Source: Alteromonas salexigens (GTDB taxonomy: Bacteria; Pseudomonadota; Gammaproteobacteria; Enterobacterales; Alteromonadaceae). Taken from it: DNA of 64,000 bases. Shown one piece after another: positions 1 through 9,517 of this stretch; position 1 is the first letter of the stretch, and each line of letters opens with the position of its first letter. The position numbers and the translations under genes were made by a program. The notes under the pieces were generated by a model, which was not told where the DNA came from, ran no database searches, and was given only the letters and a program-made list of their open reading frames with translations. The stretch lies in contig NZ_JAOTJC010000011.1 of NCBI RefSeq assembly GCF_025628895.1, positions 1-64,000 of the forward strand, written 5' to 3'.

Positions 1-242
1 ACTGGCCAAATGCTACCCCGCGGTCATCCGATCCCGAAGGGGGATCCCATGGTCTCGCAGAGCTCGACCGTTCATCACTAGCGGAATGCCATTAGGCATT
101 CCTTATCGTCTGCGACGGCCGTGCTGAACCCCCATGTGTGAGTAGCATCGCAAAACTTATATTCGATAAGAAGTCCGCTCAGTTAAGCAGACTTTTTCGT
201 TTCTGTAGCCGGGAAACTGGCCAGATGATCCCCCGCGCTGAT
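1..242 (+). repeat. Imperfect 27-bp direct repeat, copies at 1-27 and 216-242
   Basis: Both copies begin ACTGGCCA and contain CCCCGCG. I count 22 identities over 27 positions. The first copy touches the window edge, so it may be longer. Subterminal repeated sites are known in some insertion-sequence families such as IS21, but no transposase is visible and the link is a guess. Confidence 0.45.
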
Positions 243-469
243 ATTCTGTTTTTATTGCACTACAGTTAAGGTTCCCTGAAGTAAATCGTTCACGAACCCA
301 TTTTTAAACACTACCGTGAAGTGTTTAGCTGTATACAATAACGTCGGACTTTATGTTTATATCACTTAGCGCCAGACACATACGGCTAAATATGTACCCT
401 ACACGCGCTCGCGCTACTGTGAGGCTCTGTGCGCTTACTATTAACAAAACGTAATCTAAGTACCACTAA

Positions 470-500
470 TTGTTAGTCGACGAAAGCCGTAAGCTATGAT
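470..500 (+). promoter_or_regulatory. Possible sigma-70 promoter for the 538 gene
   Basis: A TATGAT box at 495-500 lies about 38 bases before the start codon at 538. A TTGTTA element is at 470-475, giving a long 19-base spacer. The -10 is good and the -35 spacing is poor. Confidence 0.3.
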
Positions 501-537
501 TTATTAAAGATATAGCTATACACGTGAAGGGAGGGAT

Positions 538-1248
538 ATGCGAACAATCCTGGTATTAGCACTATGGCTTACGAGTACAGGGACAAGCTTGGGGCAGCAG
601 CAAGTGGTTATCGGGCTCACCGAAATCCCTAACCTACTGGGACGCTCTGAAACCGCAATGGGGGAATATAATCTGTTCTTAGAGCAGATACCTGCAGAGT
701 TAGAATTACTATTTTTACCCCCGGCCCGTGCAGATCGCGAGTTTGAAAAAGCCTATGTTGATTGCCTGTTTCCTGCCAGTACTGCCGCCATGGAGGTTAC
801 TCACCCGGTGCTGCAAAGTGAAGCTGTGTCTGTGGTCTCTGCGTATTTATTCAGGAAATCGCCTAATGGCGGGGTGGCCAGCAATGGTCTTCCGGTGATT
901 GCTGTTCGCCATGGTTTATCATTTGGTGAAGCACGCAAACGGCTGAACGCCAATTTCGTGGAGACCAGCGGCCCTCTACAGTCCCTTAATCTGCTGATGA
1001 AAGGCAGAGTCACCCATGCACTGAGTTATCTTCCCGATATGACTGGGGCGGCGAGACGTCTAAATGTGCCTGTACCCTACTATGACTCACAGGGCGCGGT
1101 ATATTCCGCAGAGGACGCCTTTGTATGCAAGGACACAGAACAAAACAGAGTGTTTCTGACAGAGGTGAATGCGTTTATTATCCAGTGGCGTTTACAACGC
1201 GAACAGTCGCTCAGTAACCTGGCACCGCCAAAAGAGCCACAATCCTAA
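538..1248 (+). CDS. Periplasmic solute-binding-like protein (PBPb type)
   Basis: This 236-residue protein starts with a clear Sec signal peptide (hydrophobic core about residues 3-18, ending near SLGQQQ), so the mature part is expected in the periplasm. After it comes VVIGLTEIPNLLG and an alternating alpha/beta pattern like the small substrate-binding domains of the amino-acid-binding (PBPb) superfamily. It is stand-alone, with no permease or ATPase nearby, as is common for orphan Alteromonadales members of the fold. The start is supported by a strong ribosome site, GAAGGGAGGG, just before the ATG. It ends at a shared terminator facing the EF-hand gene. The ligand cannot be read from the sequence, and the family assignment is by fold impression only. 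Confidence 0.7.
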   Translation: MRTILVLALWLTSTGTSLGQQQVVIGLTEIPNLLGRSETAMGEYNLFLEQIPAELELLFLPPARADREFEKAYVDCLFPASTAAMEVTHPVLQSEAVSVVSAYLFRKSPNGGVASNGLPVIAVRHGLSFGEARKRLNANFVETSGPLQSLNLLMKGRVTHALSYLPDMTGAARRLNVPVPYYDSQGAVYSAEDAFVCKDTEQNRVFLTEVNAFIIQWRLQREQSLSNLAPPKEPQS

Positions 1249-1262
1249 AATTCAGCGCAATA

Positions 1263-1288
1263 AAAAAGGCCGCCTTGGCGACCTTTTT
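1263..1288. terminator. Bidirectional intrinsic terminator
   Basis: AAAAAGG-C-CGCC pairs with GGCG-A-CCTTTTT around a two-base TT turn, with one mismatch. It has an A-run on one side and a T-run on the other, so it can end both the plus-strand gene at 538-1248 and the minus-strand gene at 1307-1924, which converge here. Confidence 0.8.
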
Positions 1289-1306
1289 GCGAGAGATAAT
1301 ATTAAA

Positions 1307-1924
1307 TTACTCTTCGTATTCGTTTACTGAAGAACGCTGATATTGGGTGTACTCAACCCGGGTCACCAAATCATCGTCGTTCATATCAAGGTCATCGAAG
1401 TGAAGCTCTACGCCACTCTTCTCTGCTTCATCAGGCGTAATCTTACCGTCATTATCGATATCCATCATCTCGAAATCACCTTTGGCAACGACCGTTTTTT
1501 CGGTCTCCATTGTGACTTCGCCATCGTCAGTATCAATTTCCTTTTCAGTGGTAACTTGCACGTTGGCAGTTTGCTCGGCAGAAAGGTTATCATCACCTGC
1601 TGAAGACACTGTTTTAGGATCAACTTCTTCTACATCAGCAGAAAGCGTTTGGACTGACGCTACCACATCATCTTCAAAATGCTGTGGGTTGTTGGCGACG
1701 TGCGTCTTAAACTCTTTTTTCGAGAGCATCATATCGCCATTCATATCAATATTGGCAAAATGCTCATAGATATCATCGTCATCCGCTTCCTCGCGACTAA
1801 TGTAACCATTATCGTCATTATCCAGATCCGCGAATGAAGACTCGATTTTATCTTTTTGATCGCCGGCGATGGCACCTGCAGATAATGCACTACTGATTAA
1901 TGTAACAAGTGTTAACTTCTTCAT
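1307..1924 (-). CDS. Secreted EF-hand calcium-binding protein
   Basis: The 205-residue product has a signal peptide (residues 1-20, ending GAIAG) and four EF-hand loops: DLDNDDNGYISREE, DMNGDMMLSKKE, DIDNDGKITPDE and DMNDDDLVTRVE. They are arranged as two pairs, near residues 33-75 and 154-195. An acidic, Thr-rich linker of about 80 residues separates the pairs. The protein is very acidic throughout. It is probably an exported calcium-binding protein of the periplasm or surface. No catalytic domain is attached, and the gene is monocistronic, ending in the terminator shared with the upstream plus-strand gene. The partner is unknown. Confidence 0.85.
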   Translation of the reverse strand: MKKLTLVTLISSALSAGAIAGDQKDKIESSFADLDNDDNGYISREEADDDDIYEHFANIDMNGDMMLSKKEFKTHVANNPQHFEDDVVASVQTLSADVEEVDPKTVSSAGDDNLSAEQTANVQVTTEKEIDTDDGEVTMETEKTVVAKGDFEMMDIDNDGKITPDEAEKSGVELHFDDLDMNDDDLVTRVEYTQYQRSSVNEYEE

Positions 1925-2323
1925 AATCTTACTCCTTGGTTTTGCCTCCTGAACTGCATAAACGGAGGAGTGAATTCAAAATAAGACATTCATCGAGCGT
2001 GCCAATTTGTGTTTTAAGTATGTTTTTCAAGTGGTTACTGTTTTCTGGCCATTGTGTGAAGTGTGGTGGAGTTTGTTAAATCTCCATACTCAAGTGAAAT
2101 AGCTACGCAGTTTTTTCAGGTATGCAAAGGCATCACGTGTAAAGGTAAATATGTCGTCGTCGGTAACCTGCCGTGAAAATAAGGTCAATTATCGTGCGAC
2201 GAACAGCGGCAACCGGACAAGTGCCGTTTAACCGCAAAAAACGGTAACTGGCGGCTTTAAACTTTTTGCTCACTGGCTTCGACTTATAGTTATTGGAAAC
2301 GTCACACCCCGTTGGTCACACTC
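1925..2323. other. Divergent intergenic region between EF-hand and RND genes
   Basis: About 400 bases separate two divergent starts, so promoters for both genes must lie here. I saw no convincing ORF, RNA or strong operator palindrome. The ribosome site of the EF-hand gene (AAGGAGTAAG on the minus strand) is next to its start. Confidence 0.5.
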
Positions 2324-5300
2324 ATGGATATTACGCGTTCGGCGATAAATAATGCTGCTGGCGTAGCAATAGTTATCATAATCGTTGCTGCACTAGGCAT
2401 TTATAGTCTGTTCTCGCTTCCGGTACAGTTATTTCCCGATATTGAACGACCGACCATTTCTATTCAAACCAACTGGCGTGTAGCATCACCCCAGGAAATT
2501 GAGTCTGAAGTCCTCGAGCCTCAGGAAGAAGTATTGCAGGGCCTGCCGGGCTTACATCAAATGCGGGCCTGGGCGAATCAGGGAAACGCATGGATTAACC
2601 TGGAATTTGGTTTACAAACTGAATTGCAAAAAACGCTGATTGAAGTGATAAGCCGCATGAATCGTTTGCCACCCTTGCCCAGGGACGCGCTTTCACCCCG
2701 GATTATGTTGGGTGGCAATGGTGGTGGCGGTCCGGCATTAACTTACTTTTTCTTACAGCAACTGCCTGGCAACCCTAACCCCATTAATAACTATGTTACC
2801 TATTTCGAAGATGTTATCCGGCCTCAGCTGGAGGCTATCCCAGGCGTTTCCCGGGCGCAGATGGAGAGCGGGGTTGGCGGTGAAGAAGAATTTCAAATCA
2901 TTTTCGATCCCTACCTTGCGGCCCAGTTGGGAATTGAGTTGACCAACATCGCAGGAATGCTGGGCGCGGCTAACGATGTTTCGGGCGGTTTTGTAGAAGT
3001 GGGGCGGCGGCGTTATACCTTGCGTTTTGAAGGTCGCTACGCGCCGCAGAAAATGGGTGACATGATACTTGAGTGGCGTAATGGTAGCCCCATCCGGCTC
3101 GCCGACATCGCTGAGATAAAAATACAACGGGGCGATGAGAGTAGTTACAGTGTACAAAATGGTAACCCCGCCATCTCCGTACGCATTGACCGTGAAAATA
3201 ACGCTAACGTCTTGTCTACCCTTGAAGCCGTTAAGCGCAGAGTGACGGCGTTAAATGATAGTGTGCTCATCCATGAAAACCTGACCATGGTGCAGTCATT
3301 CGATGCGTCTGTATTTATCTATCGTGCCGTTAATCTGGTGGCTGGTAACCTGGCGCTGGGGATCCTGCTGGCAATCGCCATCTTATGGCTATTTTTGCGT
3401 GAGATACGCGCTACTCTGATTGTCGCGTTGTCCATCCCGATATGCTTATTAAGTACATTTGTCGTACTTAAACTCACCGGACGCACGCTGAATGTTATTT
3501 CACTTGCCGGGCTGGCCTTTGCGGTTGGCATGGTGCTGGATGCTGCCATTGTGGTGCTCGAAAATATCGTGCGGGCACGCCGTCTTAATGCGGATGCTAA
3601 TAGCGCCAGCTATGCTGCCACCAAAGAGGTGCTGGGTGCATTACTCGCCTCTACTGCTACCACCGTGGCGATATTCATCCCGGTTATGTTTCTAAACGAC
3701 GTGGAAGGGCAACTGTTTGCTGATTTAGCGCTGACTATTGCCATCGCCGTCAGTATTTCATTGATTGTCGCAGTTACGGTGTTGCCGGTACTTGCAAGCC
3801 GCTGGCTCTCTGCTTCCATGCCGGACGACAGACTGGCAGGGCTATGGTCAAAAATAGCATCAACTATCATGCGCTTATCAGCCACTCAAACCCGCCGCCT
3901 GATTACGATTGCGGTATTGATGAGTGTGCCGGTAGGCGGCAGCTTGCTATTAATGCCGAAACTCGATTATTTGCCACCGGTTAAACGGGACGCCGTCGAC
4001 GCATTTTTCAACTTTCCTGCCGGTGCCAGCCAGGACTTCATAGAACAGGAGGTAATGGACGAGGTGGTAGCCCGTTTGCAACCCTATATGGAGGGTGAGC
4101 AGCAACCGGCACTGAAAAACTATTACATTATTACCTGGACGAATGGCGGGACATTAGGGGTTCGCGCGAAAGATCAGAGTCAGGTGAAAGCGTTAGAGTC
4201 GCTGGTTCGGGACGAGATCTTAAAAGATCTGCCGGATACCCAAACCTTTGCCATGCAAGGTAACCTTTTCGGCGGCTTTGGCAATGGCCGTTCCATCGAT
4301 ATACACCTACAGGGGACTGATAAGGAAGGGCTGGCTACCGCCGCGCAGGTTGGGCTGGAGACACTAAGTGAGATATTCCCGGGGGCGAACGTAAGAGCTA
4401 ATCCGGAGCTGGAACAAAGTGAGCCGGAGCTGCAATTTATCCCCAATGATAGCCGGATTATGGAAGTCGGGTATGACCGTCAGCGGGTAGCCAATCTGGT
4501 GCGAGCGATGGGCGATGGTATGTATGTGGGCGAGTACTTTGATGGTATTAAACGTCTGAACATTATCTTTCGGGGGCAACCCTGGTCTGCTCCTGAACAA
4601 TTAGCGGCCACACCGGTGATGACACCCTCGGGACAGATGGTGCAACTGAGTGATCTGGTCACGGTGGACCGGGCTGTTGGGCCTTCCCGGATCCAGCGAA
4701 TAGACCGGCGTCGTACGCTCACCCTTAACTTTAACCCTCCGGACGGCATGACGCTTGAAGAAGCGATGGCAGTGGTGAAAGAACAGGTAGAGCCAGCGAT
4801 CCTGTCAGTCATGCCAGTAGACGGCGCCATCAATTATGGTGGCAGTGCCGACAGCCTTAAAAAAGCTATCACCACCATGAGTGCGAACTTTTTATTCGCA
4901 ATGGGCCTGTTAGTGTTGCTAATGGCAGGGCTATTCCGTTCACTGAAAGACAGCATTATGGTGGTACTGGCCTTGCCGCTGGCCACAGTCGGCGGGGTGA
5001 TAGCGATACGGCTTTTAAATCTGATCACCTTTCAACCGATGGATCTGCTTACCATGATCGGCTTTATTATCCTGCTGGGTCTGGTCGTCAACAATGCCAT
5101 CTTACTGGTACATCAGACCCGGCTGGGAGAAAGCAATGGTTTAAATCGACGGGAAGCGGTTCATCAGGCCGTGCTGCTCCGATTGCGCCCTATCTTTATG
5201 AGTTCGCTGACCTCGCTGTTTGGCATGCTGCCGCTGCTGCTACTGCCCGGCGCCGGAAGCGTCATTTACCGTGGACTGGCAGCGGTCATCGTGGGCGGGA

Positions 5301-5425
5301 TGACAGTCAGTACGCTGTTTACCCTCATTCTGCTCCCTACACTATTACAATTACGCCTGCCTGGGTTATCCACTACAAAGCAACCGCAGGTTCCAGACAC
5401 GTATCAAGCAAAACACAGGATTTAA
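2324..5425 (+). CDS. RND-family efflux permease
   Basis: The protein is an inner-membrane proton-driven RND exporter of about 1033 residues, the usual length. It has the expected layout: one N-terminal membrane segment (GVAIVIIIVAALGIYSLF), a large periplasmic porter loop, a block of membrane segments about residues 330-490, a second porter loop, and a final block about 860-1010. The intramembrane proton-relay region reads GMVLDAAIVVLEN, with one Asp where AcrB has two; many RND members outside the AcrB group share this. No ribosome site clearly decides the start: an in-frame TTG at 2312 is an alternative to the ATG used here. The adaptor gene follows after only four bases. The substrate cannot be predicted. 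Confidence 0.92.
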   Translation: MDITRSAINNAAGVAIVIIIVAALGIYSLFSLPVQLFPDIERPTISIQTNWRVASPQEIESEVLEPQEEVLQGLPGLHQMRAWANQGNAWINLEFGLQTELQKTLIEVISRMNRLPPLPRDALSPRIMLGGNGGGGPALTYFFLQQLPGNPNPINNYVTYFEDVIRPQLEAIPGVSRAQMESGVGGEEEFQIIFDPYLAAQLGIELTNIAGMLGAANDVSGGFVEVGRRRYTLRFEGRYAPQKMGDMILEWRNGSPIRLADIAEIKIQRGDESSYSVQNGNPAISVRIDRENNANVLSTLEAVKRRVTALNDSVLIHENLTMVQSFDASVFIYRAVNLVAGNLALGILLAIAILWLFLREIRATLIVALSIPICLLSTFVVLKLTGRTLNVISLAGLAFAVGMVLDAAIVVLENIVRARRLNADANSASYAATKEVLGALLASTATTVAIFIPVMFLNDVEGQLFADLALTIAIAVSISLIVAVTVLPVLASRWLSASMPDDRLAGLWSKIASTIMRLSATQTRRLITIAVLMSVPVGGSLLLMPKLDYLPPVKRDAVDAFFNFPAGASQDFIEQEVMDEVVARLQPYMEGEQQPALKNYYIITWTNGGTLGVRAKDQSQVKALESLVRDEILKDLPDTQTFAMQGNLFGGFGNGRSIDIHLQGTDKEGLATAAQVGLETLSEIFPGANVRANPELEQSEPELQFIPNDSRIMEVGYDRQRVANLVRAMGDGMYVGEYFDGIKRLNIIFRGQPWSAPEQLAATPVMTPSGQMVQLSDLVTVDRAVGPSRIQRIDRRRTLTLNFNPPDGMTLEEAMAVVKEQVEPAILSVMPVDGAINYGGSADSLKKAITTMSANFLFAMGLLVLLMAGLFRSLKDSIMVVLALPLATVGGVIAIRLLNLITFQPMDLLTMIGFIILLGLVVNNAILLVHQTRLGESNGLNRREAVHQAVLLRLRPIFMSSLTSLFGMLPLLLLPGAGSVIYRGLAAVIVGGMTVSTLFTLILLPTLLQLRLPGLSTTKQPQVPDTYQAKHRI

Positions 5426-5429
5426 CACC

Positions 5430-6521
5430 ATGACCAAATTAAAGATTGCCCTTTACCAGGCTACCGGAGTGCTGTTGTTTGCCCTGACCACAAATTTCAG
5501 CGTGCTGGCGCAGGTAGCTGCGCAGCCAGCACCATTAGTAGAGCTTGACGAGGTGACGCAGGAAGTTATTGCGCAACAGGTTTGGGTACCAGGGACGGTA
5601 GTCAGTTTAAACGACGCCTCCATTGCTTCTGAAGTGGCGGGCAGAGTGATTTGGTTAGCTGACGTCGGTACCCAGGTTGCTCAGGGGGACCCACTTGCCC
5701 GGCTCGATACCACCAGATTACGGCTCAGCCTGGCTCAGGATAAGGCGAATATAGCGAAGTGGGAAGCCAGGGTGGCCAGGCTGGAATCCCGGGTAGGGCG
5801 TTTTACTGCAATGGCGGAAACCAACAATGTCTCGGCAGAGCAGCTCGATGAAACACAAGCAGAGCTTGAAGTGGCAAGGCAGGAATTGTCTCAGGCGATT
5901 GGCAGCCAGGCGCTGACTGAATACCAGATAGCGCATAGCGTAGTGCGCGCGCCTTTTAACGCGTTGGTGGTTTCTCGCTTGCGCTCGCCCGGTGAGTATA
6001 CCGGGGTAGGAGAGGAACTAGTTCATATTGTAGATCCTACCCGTGTAGAGGCAGCTATTCGGGCTCCTCTGACCGTGATCCCTTACCTTGAAAGGGGCAT
6101 GTCGGTGACAGTGACAGACCAGCTACACACCCGTCGCCAGCCTGTCAGAACGCTGGTGCCTGTGGGTAACGCCAATTCTCGTATGATGGAGATCCGGGTG
6201 TCACTCGCGGCTGGCGACTTTGCAATAGGCAGTGCGGTGCGTGTTGCGTTACCGCATTCAGATGCGCACGAAGGGCTCACCGTGCCCCGGGATGCCTTAG
6301 TGTTGCGTAAAACCGGCGCATTTATTTATCAGATCAATGAACAGGATGAAGCCAGACAGGTGCCCGTCATCACCGGAGTAGGGGTGGGCGAAAGAATTGA
6401 GGTGACCGGCGACCTGCGAACCGGCCAACCGGTCATTGTGCGGGGCGCAGAGCGTCTCCGCCCGGGCCAGAAGGTGCGCTATGCGACTCAGGATACCTCG
6501 CTCACCGCACAACACCTCTGA
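5430..6521 (+). CDS. RND periplasmic adaptor (membrane fusion protein)
   Basis: This 363-residue product has an N-terminal signal sequence (hydrophobic about residues 13-28), then the lipoyl-like half-motifs ASIASEVAGRVIWLADVGTQ and SVVRAPFNALVVSRLRSPGE flanking a helical hairpin about residues 95-160, then beta-barrel and membrane-proximal domains ending RGAERLRPGQKV. It is the classic adaptor linking an RND pump to an outer-membrane channel. It starts four bases after the permease stop, so the two are one operon. The usual order is adaptor first; here it is second. No outer-membrane factor gene is nearby, so a TolC-type channel encoded elsewhere is presumably used. Confidence 0.9.
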   Translation: MTKLKIALYQATGVLLFALTTNFSVLAQVAAQPAPLVELDEVTQEVIAQQVWVPGTVVSLNDASIASEVAGRVIWLADVGTQVAQGDPLARLDTTRLRLSLAQDKANIAKWEARVARLESRVGRFTAMAETNNVSAEQLDETQAELEVARQELSQAIGSQALTEYQIAHSVVRAPFNALVVSRLRSPGEYTGVGEELVHIVDPTRVEAAIRAPLTVIPYLERGMSVTVTDQLHTRRQPVRTLVPVGNANSRMMEIRVSLAAGDFAIGSAVRVALPHSDAHEGLTVPRDALVLRKTGAFIYQINEQDEARQVPVITGVGVGERIEVTGDLRTGQPVIVRGAERLRPGQKVRYATQDTSLTAQHL

Positions 6522-6596
6522 ACCTGTTTAGGGCTGGCCAGGGTAGCCTGCTAGCGGACAGCCATGATGCATGGACTCGTCCCGGACTCACCAGGC

Positions 6597-7082
6597 TTAT
6601 GGTGTGGCAGGGGGAGTCTTCGGGATCATTTCCACCGTCACCGGTACATAAGGCTGACCGGGGGTTAAAATGAACAGCTTGCCGAAATCACTTTCAGCCA
6701 GGGAAAATTCAGGTCCACCCAGTAACCGCACGAGCTGCGGCGTGGTGTTACTGTGGCCGGCCACCACCACGTTGCCTGGCAAGGACTTAAGCATGTCCGC
6801 AAAGGCGTTGAGATCATCCGGGGCGTAGTGGCGCAGTTTGAGACCCTTATCCTCCGCAAGGGGGGTGACTGTTTCAGTGGTGCGCTGATAGGGCGTAGTA
6901 TAAATGGCCGTCACTGGAATATCGCCAAGGCGGGCGGCTAATTGCTGGGCACGGGCCACCCCCTCAGCGGTTAATGTCGGGTCCGGGCCGGTATTTTTTT
7001 CGTAGTGACGGGTGAGATAGACGGCAGCTGCATGGGCAGATCCAAGCATCAGATAGCAACATAGAAAAAGTACAGCTTTCAC
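6597..7082 (-). CDS. Small secreted histidine phosphatase family protein
   Basis: The product has 161 residues, with a signal peptide (MKAVLFLCCYLMLGSAHA) and a short histidine-phosphatase core: LTRHYEK near residue 24 in place of the usual RHG, TTPYQRTTET, and the second catalytic motif AGHSNTTPQLV near 108. The catalytic His and the second-motif His are kept. The third position of the RHG signature is Tyr. Such short periplasmic members (SixA/phosphoglycerate-mutase superfamily) act on unknown phospho-substrates. It lies 46 bases downstream of the polymerase gene on the same strand and may share its transcript. It converges on the RND adaptor gene. Confidence 0.82.
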   Translation of the reverse strand: MKAVLFLCCYLMLGSAHAAAVYLTRHYEKNTGPDPTLTAEGVARAQQLAARLGDIPVTAIYTTPYQRTTETVTPLAEDKGLKLRHYAPDDLNAFADMLKSLPGNVVVAGHSNTTPQLVRLLGGPEFSLAESDFGKLFILTPGQPYVPVTVEMIPKTPPATP

Positions 7083-7128
7083 GGTTTATCCTTTAATTTA
7101 TCGTGGCCTGAGGCCATATAGTCAATGT

Positions 7129-9501
7129 TTAGAATAACCCTAATTGCTCATTGATTATAGTATCGAACTCACTTCCCACGAAAGGTAAGATGCTGTCTGC
7201 GATAGGTTTTATTTGTTTTTCAATGTAATGGTCATAGTCGAGTGGCGCCGATACGTGTTCCACCGTTTGTGGCCCGTGGGTAGTAATGAGGTAACGTATC
7301 TGGGTTTTGTGCTGATAGCGAAGCCGCTGGTTCTGCTGGCGGTTGATGTCGTCAGCGCGCTGAGCGGCGCGCACATGAGGTGGAATGGTGCGGGTATATT
7401 CGGAAAGCGGTTTACGTAACCGTTTGCTATAAACCAGATCAGCGTCATGGTCACCGGCTCGCACCGACGTTACCAGCGTGCGAATATAGTCCTCTACGGG
7501 CTCGCCGGCAAAGATACGGGTATACAGCGTCTCCTGAAATGTTTTCGCCAGGCTGGTCCAGTCGCTGCGAACACTTTCCAGTCCTTTAAATATAAGGACC
7601 GGCTTATCATCCTGATAGGTCAGGCCGGCATACCGTTTTTTACTGCCGGTCTCAGCACCACGAATAGTCGGCATAAAAAACGTATCAAAATGCGTTTCAA
7701 ACTCAATTTCCAGGTGACACTCAAGGTCATATTCGGTCTTCAGGTGTTGTTGCCACCTGGCATTTATATGCCGCTTGAGTTGCTCGCCGGTCTGACGTGC
7801 CGCGGCGGCGCTGTCCACATGGTGCAGGTGTACAAATGTTGAATCGGTGTCACCGTAAATCACTTCGTGACCCTGCTCTCTTATCCAGGCGGCAGTGGTT
7901 TGCATGATCTCATGACCGCGCAGTGTAATACTGCTGGCCAGTCGGGGATCATAGAACGGGCAGCCACCACTACCCAGGACGCCATAAAATGAGTTCATTA
8001 ATATTTTTATGGCTTGTGAGCGGGGGCCGTCCTGCTGTTGCTTGGCCTCGTCTCGCTGCGCCCACAAATTAGCAATTATGCCCGGTAAAAAGTGATGGTC
8101 ACGGGAAAACACCGCACCCTTAAAACCAGGGATCGCATGTTCGGGATCCTGAAGTCCTTCTGCCAGACCTAGGGGATCGATGCAGAAAGTTCGAATGATA
8201 GAGGGGTACAGACTTTTAAAGTCCAGTACCAGTACGTGGCGGTACAGTCCCGGCGTAGAGCTCATCACATACCCGCCAGGGCTGGCCAGCCCGCCATTTT
8301 CGGGTCTTACGCCACAGACGTAGCGGCGTCTGTGCAAGTGCGGCAGGTACACATTGATAAACGCAGCAACTGATCCCCCCGGCCTGCCTAAGTCCAGGCC
8401 AGTCAGACGCGCCCGCAGAATAAGAAAATCAATAAAGCGGGTCTTGGCAGCAATCCGGTTAACCAGCACGGTATCCTGAAAATTATACCGCGCCAGCGCA
8501 ACGGGATCGTCCCGGTACAGCTGTTTGATGGCCGACAGTTTGTCTTCACTTTCAATAAGCTTACCTTCGCCTAACAACGTCGAGGACACCGCATCCAGTG
8601 CGAATGACTCGAAGTGATAGGTCATGGTTTTAAGCGCTTCAATGCCGTCAATAACACAGCGGCCGGGTATATCCACAATGACCTGGCCGTCTGACCAGGT
8701 TTGCAAGGTGACCGGGAGGCGGTCGCGGCCCAGCTTCAGTTTAGTCCCCATCGCTTTGGCACGTCGCTCAAGCACGGCAAAATCAAACTGCTTCACATTC
8801 CAGCCCAATATGAGATCCGGGTCAGCAGCAGCAATACTTTGTTCAAGCCGGACAAGCAGCTCCCGTTCATCTTTCGCCAGGGTCAGAACAAATGAGCTAT
8901 CCAGAAGAGCGGGCTGAGGGTGAGTGGGCGGTGGAATGAGGATCACTTCCTGCCAGCTTTCTGATGACAGGGCAACTGAATATAAGCTCCCTTGTTCATC
9001 ACACTCAATATCCAGGCTGAGGCTGCTCAGATACGGGGCGTAACGGGCGGACTTAACGCGGGCGTCGGTAACGCTGTTGCCGGCAGCAACGCGGCCCTGA
9101 TAGGCGAGTTCACCGTACACAAACCGCTCCATTAAAAAGCGATCGGGCAAACGGATATCCGCTTCATAGGCGGTGATTGACTGGTCTTTGAGTTGCCTGC
9201 GTAGCTGTTGAAGCTGAAAGTCGTTGCATGCCCGGACAATGCTTACAGGCTGCAAGCCCAGGGTTAGAAAGTCACTGTCCTCAATCACTATCGCCAGGCC
9301 CTGTTTGCGGATGAGGGCACGTACTTTAGTGACGTCATCCACTGCCACAAAACACACACTCTGCTGGGCGGGAGAGTGCAGGCAGACCGGTCCGTTTTCG
9401 GTAGCCAGCCATAATTCAACAAAGGACTCGCCCCCGTGGTTGACTACCCGGCGCGAAATCACAAAGCCTTTACCCGATTGTAGTGAGTGCAATGACGTCA
9501 T
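7129..9501 (-). CDS. polB: DNA polymerase II (family B)
   Basis: The protein has 790 residues, close to E. coli Pol II. All family B signatures are present in order. The 3'-5' exonuclease motifs are DIE at 164-166, ILGWNVKQFDF near 231, and YNFQD near 339. The polymerase motifs are DFKSLYPSII (427-436), KILMNSFYG (499-507) and YGDTDS (549-554). Every catalytic Asp/Glu is kept, so it should be an active, proofreading repair polymerase. In enterobacteria this gene is SOS-induced; I did not see a clear LexA box here. The start lies 16 bases after the stop of the TPR-GGDEF gene, suggesting co-transcription, which is an odd pairing. Confidence 0.97.
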   Translation of the reverse strand: MTSLHSLQSGKGFVISRRVVNHGGESFVELWLATENGPVCLHSPAQQSVCFVAVDDVTKVRALIRKQGLAIVIEDSDFLTLGLQPVSIVRACNDFQLQQLRRQLKDQSITAYEADIRLPDRFLMERFVYGELAYQGRVAAGNSVTDARVKSARYAPYLSSLSLDIECDEQGSLYSVALSSESWQEVILIPPPTHPQPALLDSSFVLTLAKDERELLVRLEQSIAAADPDLILGWNVKQFDFAVLERRAKAMGTKLKLGRDRLPVTLQTWSDGQVIVDIPGRCVIDGIEALKTMTYHFESFALDAVSSTLLGEGKLIESEDKLSAIKQLYRDDPVALARYNFQDTVLVNRIAAKTRFIDFLILRARLTGLDLGRPGGSVAAFINVYLPHLHRRRYVCGVRPENGGLASPGGYVMSSTPGLYRHVLVLDFKSLYPSIIRTFCIDPLGLAEGLQDPEHAIPGFKGAVFSRDHHFLPGIIANLWAQRDEAKQQQDGPRSQAIKILMNSFYGVLGSGGCPFYDPRLASSITLRGHEIMQTTAAWIREQGHEVIYGDTDSTFVHLHHVDSAAAARQTGEQLKRHINARWQQHLKTEYDLECHLEIEFETHFDTFFMPTIRGAETGSKKRYAGLTYQDDKPVLIFKGLESVRSDWTSLAKTFQETLYTRIFAGEPVEDYIRTLVTSVRAGDHDADLVYSKRLRKPLSEYTRTIPPHVRAAQRADDINRQQNQRLRYQHKTQIRYLITTHGPQTVEHVSAPLDYDHYIEKQIKPIADSILPFVGSEFDTIINEQLGLF

Positions 9502-9517
9502 TAAAAATCAGCGATGC

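Larger units (their letters stand above)
1..537. other. Non-coding left edge with hairpins and a direct repeat
   Basis: No convincing gene is visible. Frame 1 is open from the window edge to a TAG at 79-81, but the 26 residues resemble nothing I know. Structures seen are a perfect 8-bp hairpin at 83-102 (GGAATGCC/GGCATTCC), a hairpin with one mismatch at 170-192 followed by TTTTT, and an 8-bp inverted repeat at 305-327 (TAAACACT/AGTGTTTA). Positions 1-27 and 216-242 are an imperfect direct repeat. It may be the decayed edge of a mobile element, but no terminus can be assigned. Confidence 0.5.
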
